Assembly (NCBI GenBank): GCA_000227525.2
Contig: AGIG01000034.1
Location: 62,001-126,000 of the forward strand
Source of the DNA: a gamma proteobacterium HIMB30
GTDB taxonomy: Bacteria > Pseudomonadota > Gammaproteobacteria > Pseudomonadales > Litorivicinaceae
Length of the DNA: 64,000 bases
Direction of reading: 5' to 3'
The position numbers were made by a program, and so were the translations under genes. Of this stretch, positions 61,006-64,000 are shown in pieces. The notes below the pieces were generated by a model that was not told where the DNA came from, did not search any database, and worked only from the letters and a program-made list of their open reading frames with translations. The number at the start of each line of letters is the position of its first letter. Position 1 is the stretch's first letter.

Positions 61006-63033
61006 ATGGATATCATCAACGTAGCCCTCGACTCCCTTGTGAGTGCGATGATCCTTATTCTCACCCCGGAAGTCTTCTTATTCCTCGGCATGGGTGTGGT
61101 TCTGGGCTTATCCGTCGGAATTTTCCCCGGTCTCGGTGGCATCGCAGGCTTATCGCTGATGCTCCCCTTTATCTTTGGGCTTGATCCGATTATTGGGCTC
61201 GCATTAATGATTGGCTTGATTGCCGTTGTACCAACTTCGGACACCTTTGCGTCAGTGTTGATGGGTATCCCTGGCTCTTCGTCGAGCCAGGCGACCGTAC
61301 TCGATGGGTTTCCGATGTCGAAACAGGGACATGCTGCTCGAGCGTTATCTGCGGCTTTTGCGTCATCTCTTTTCGGCGGGCTAGTTGGTGCATTATTTCT
61401 AACCCTATTTATCCTTGTTGCTAGGCCGATTGTTTTAGAGTTTCAATCGCCCGAACTATTAATGGTTTCAATTTTCGGTCTGTCGATGGTCGGAATCTTA
61501 GCCGGCAAGATCCCATTAAAAGGCGTTGCAGCCGCGGGACTCGGCATCATGGTGGCATCAATTGGTGAGGGGCCTTTCAACGGGGAGCTCCGTTTAGTCT
61601 CCTACGAAGTCCCTTACTTACTCGACGGATTCAAGCTTGTGATTGTTGGCTTGGGAATATTTGCAATTCCAGAAATTGTGGCACTACTTCGTAAAGGCGG
61701 AAGTATTAGCGAAAGATCACCACTCGGTTCTGGCTGGCTGATCGGCATCAAGGATTGGTGGACCAATCGTTGGTTATCAATCCGCTGTTCTATTATTGGC
61801 GTTCTTGTCGGTGTCATTCCCGGTTTGGGCGGATCTGTCGTTGATTGGATTGCGTATGGGCATTCAATTCAAACGACAACCGATAAATCGAAATTCGGAA
61901 AAGGAGAAATCCGCGGCGTCATCGCCCCTGAAAGTGCAAATAACGCTAAAGAAGGTGGCGGCTTAGTACCAACGCTGTTATTCGGAATACCAGGCTCCGG
62001 ATCGATGGCAATTTTCATTGGAGCACTTGCTCTTCTTGGCTCAGGTGAACTCGAAGTTGGGCAATCGATGCTCACCGATAATCTTGACTACACGTATGGG
62101 ATCGTTTGGCTTTTGGCTATCGCCAATGTGATCGGCACCGCCCTCTGTATTGTCCTAGCACCACAAATAGCACGTCTGACATCGATCCCATTTGTATTGG
62201 TCGCACCCTTCGTCTTTATGATCATTACATTTGCCGCATTTCAATCCGGACAAGATGTTCTCGATTTAGCCGCACTGTTTTGTATTGGTATCTTGGGCAT
62301 CCTGATGAAGCGGTTCGACTGGTCTCGTCCGGCTTTCTTGATTGGATTCGTACTCGCAAATCCAGTGGAAAATTTTTCAAATAATGCCTATCAAATAGCG
62401 GGTATCCGGTTCGACGACAGCTTGGCAAAAGGCTTGGATTATTTATTTGGGCCGATTGTTATAACAATCGCGGTAATCACGATCATTTCAATTGTCGTTG
62501 GTGTTCGCCAAGCGAAATTTATTCAGCCAGAAGGTGAACTCGCCACGGGAACCAAACGAGCACCTTTCAAATTTATTTTGACGCTCATCGCATTTACGGG
62601 AATTTTTCTATTCAATATTGGATCTATCCCAGACTACGCTTGGACGGATGCAGTATTTCCCTTCGCCATCGGATGTACGGTATTGGTGATACTGCTTTAT
62701 TTAATGATCCAGATGATGCTAAAGCCCGAATCAGATCCGCTGTTCGTTGATGGGGAAATCCAATCCACTCAAGACCATGAGCGTCCGTTGTGGAGCACGA
62801 TCGGTTGGTTTATTGCACTTCTTTTAGGGACAGTTATTGCTGGTTTCATCATTTCGCTAAGCGTGTTTCTGACGTGCTTCTTTCGATTAAGAGCGGAACT
62901 GACATGGCCGCGAACCCTCTTTATGTCCGCTTGTGGTATTTGTTTTATGGTGTTCATGGGATGGATGCTCAATCGAGAATTCCCAGGCGGACTTCTACAA
63001 TATTACGTCGCGCTTCCCTGGCCATTACGCTGA
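61006..63033 (+). CDS. Fused TctA-TctB tripartite tricarboxylate transporter permease
   Basis: A 675-aa inner-membrane protein. About the first 505 residues are a TctA large permease (start GMGVVLGLSVGIFPGLGGIAGLSLMLPF, and repeat GVIPGLGGSVVDWIAYGHS, then ESANNAKEGGGLVPTLLFGIPGSG). The last 165 residues hold about four hydrophobic segments with TctB character after a polar linker near residue 510. Normally tctB is a separate gene between tctC and tctA and none exists here, so the fusion explains its absence. There is no clear ribosome site, and the start follows the hairpin. Confidence 0.85.
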   Translation: MDIINVALDSLVSAMILILTPEVFLFLGMGVVLGLSVGIFPGLGGIAGLSLMLPFIFGLDPIIGLALMIGLIAVVPTSDTFASVLMGIPGSSSSQATVLDGFPMSKQGHAARALSAAFASSLFGGLVGALFLTLFILVARPIVLEFQSPELLMVSIFGLSMVGILAGKIPLKGVAAAGLGIMVASIGEGPFNGELRLVSYEVPYLLDGFKLVIVGLGIFAIPEIVALLRKGGSISERSPLGSGWLIGIKDWWTNRWLSIRCSIIGVLVGVIPGLGGSVVDWIAYGHSIQTTTDKSKFGKGEIRGVIAPESANNAKEGGGLVPTLLFGIPGSGSMAIFIGALALLGSGELEVGQSMLTDNLDYTYGIVWLLAIANVIGTALCIVLAPQIARLTSIPFVLVAPFVFMIITFAAFQSGQDVLDLAALFCIGILGILMKRFDWSRPAFLIGFVLANPVENFSNNAYQIAGIRFDDSLAKGLDYLFGPIVITIAVITIISIVVGVRQAKFIQPEGELATGTKRAPFKFILTLIAFTGIFLFNIGSIPDYAWTDAVFPFAIGCTVLVILLYLMIQMMLKPESDPLFVDGEIQSTQDHERPLWSTIGWFIALLLGTVIAGFIISLSVFLTCFFRLRAELTWPRTLFMSACGICFMVFMGWMLNREFPGGLLQYYVALPWPLR

Positions 63034-63043
63034 GAAATAAATC

Positions 63044-64000
63044 ATGAGTCAACAAACTTCATTCCCATTTGTATTCATGAGAGGTGGAACTTCACGCGGT
63101 CCATACATGCGCCGAACCGACCTCCCTCTCGATTTGGACGAATTAAGCAAAGTACTGATTTCATTAGTGGGCTCAGGTCAAAGCCTGAACATTGATGGAA
63201 TCGGTGGTGGAAATGCGGTGACCACCAAAGTCGCCATGCTCAGCCAGTCCGATGATCCATGGGCTGATGTGGACTATTTTTTCGCCCAGGTCGGCGTTGA
63301 TGATCAAACCGTCGATTACAAACCAACGTGTGGAAACATTTTATCCGGAGTTGGACCAGCTGCAATTGAAATGGGGTTAGTACAGGCATCTGATGGAGTA
63401 ACTGAAATAAACATCAAAGCAGTCAATACAGGTGCCAGAGTGATTGCAAAAGTACAGACTCCAGATCGCAACGTCAGTTATTTCGGTGATGCCACGATCG
63501 ACGGTGTTCCCGGCACATCATCTCCTATTGAATTGCTCTTTTTGGACGTAGCCGGCTCCTCGACTGGAAAACTATTTCCGACGGGCGCTATGACAGACAG
63601 AATTGGCGGGATCGACGTCACTTGTATGGACTTGGCGATGCCAATGGTCATTGCGAGGGCTGATAGTTTTGGTCTGACGGGCAACGAATCCGTTGACCAA
63701 TTGAACGGAAATACAGAATTCTTTAGTACGATGGAGCAGATACGTATTGAGGCTGGAAACTTAATGGGTATGGGAGACGTCACTCAATCGGTGACACCCA
63801 AGTTTGGCCTTCTGGCCGCTCATCAAACAACCGGACACATTATTTGTCGATATTTTATGCCCTGGAAAACCCATCCATCGCTAGCAGTCACAGGTAGTCA
63901 ATGCCTGGCATCTTGTGCTTTAGCTCCAGGAACCGTCGCTGACGACCTGATGGATGCCCCAAAAGAGCGGCCATCTCGAATCACTCTTCACCATCCTATG
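63044..64000 (+). CDS. PrpF-family isomerase, truncated by the window end
   Basis: A PrpF-type protein with 319 codons visible, still open at the right edge. It shows FMRGGTSRGPYM near residue 11, Lys62 in GGGNAVTTKVA and Cys96 in KPTCGNILSGVGPAAIE, the acid/base pair expected in the family, then DGVPGTSSP. PrpF proteins isomerise aconitate-type compounds (2-methylaconitate, trans-aconitate) or 4-oxalomesaconate. Just downstream of a tricarboxylate transporter and near tcuAB, trans- to cis-aconitate isomerisation fits best. It is clearly diverged from the galD copy at 39292. Confidence 0.88.
   Translation, partial: MSQQTSFPFVFMRGGTSRGPYMRRTDLPLDLDELSKVLISLVGSGQSLNIDGIGGGNAVTTKVAMLSQSDDPWADVDYFFAQVGVDDQTVDYKPTCGNILSGVGPAAIEMGLVQASDGVTEINIKAVNTGARVIAKVQTPDRNVSYFGDATIDGVPGTSSPIELLFLDVAGSSTGKLFPTGAMTDRIGGIDVTCMDLAMPMVIARADSFGLTGNESVDQLNGNTEFFSTMEQIRIEAGNLMGMGDVTQSVTPKFGLLAAHQTTGHIICRYFMPWKTHPSLAVTGSQCLASCALAPGTVADDLMDAPKERPSRITLHHPM

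Noticed and set aside
1-64000. CRISPR arrays, tRNA or rRNA genes, insertion sequences, prophage genes
   Set aside because: I found no regularly spaced repeats, no cloverleaf or rRNA-like sequence, and no transposase, integrase or phage protein among the translated frames.

Overview
The window comes from a bacterial chromosome and looks like a heterotrophic, probably marine or otherwise aquatic gammaproteobacterium of moderate G+C. The housekeeping block at the left end (bamC-dapA, bcp, tusA-like, bepA-like, nadA) is a gammaproteobacterial combination. The rest is dense catabolic cargo. Genes are tightly packed: most neighbours on the same strand overlap by 4 nt (ATGA), and most convergent pairs overlap or abut. 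I saw no rRNA, tRNA, CRISPR array, transposase or phage gene.

Layout. 1-9120: envelope assembly, lysine biosynthesis, peroxiredoxin, NAD biosynthesis, an Lrp-type regulator, a SUMF1-fold protein, an iron-type alcohol dehydrogenase, a YtoQ-like protein and a TSUP permease. 9126-22142: a sugar divergon. On the minus strand a Gts/Ugp-type ABC importer is followed by two Gfo/Idh/MocA oxidoreductases, an AGE-family epimerase/isomerase, glucokinase and an aldo/keto reductase. On the plus strand lie a LacI regulator, a DUF1479 (YbiU-like) oxygenase, a Dabb protein and aldose 1-epimerase. Two similar palindromes in the shared control region are probable LacI operators. 22139-24208: a HEPN protein, a small secreted protein and a YeeE/YedE sulfur transporter.

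24432-46521 is the most interesting part. A nine-gene minus-strand operon (Gfo/Idh/MocA, TRAP dctPQM, Gfo/Idh/MocA, an unrecognised cupin-like protein, Gfo/Idh/MocA, a DHDPS-family aldolase, a ribokinase-like kinase) diverges from a GntR regulator. The regulator is coupled to a fused 3-dehydroshikimate dehydratase (QuiC type) and an AEC permease. Facing these is a protocatechuate 4,5-cleavage operon: ligA, ligB, ligC, a degenerate Gfo/Idh/MocA paralogue, a DUF1932 dehydrogenase, ligJ, ligK, galD/ligU and ligI, with a divergent LysR gene. Together with an AroE-like dehydrogenase at 24432 this suggests uptake of a cyclic polyol acid (quinate, shikimate or a relative) and its conversion through 3-dehydroshikimate and protocatechuate to pyruvate and oxaloacetate. 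The first oxidation step is not assigned.

47441-54502: a TSUP permease with a possible coupled small membrane protein, a RutE-like nitroreductase, and a complete D-erythronate/L-threonate pathway (denD, ltnD, otnK, otnC, otnI) plus a 2-hydroxyacid dehydrogenase. 54507-64000: a tricarboxylate region with tricarballylate dehydrogenase (tcuA, tcuB), a GntR regulator, an AbrB-family membrane protein, a LysR regulator, a TctC binding protein, a fused TctA-TctB permease and a PrpF-family isomerase cut by the window end. This region probably brings tricarballylate or aconitate into the TCA cycle.

The functions given are inferred from motifs and family resemblance read by eye. No database search was run.
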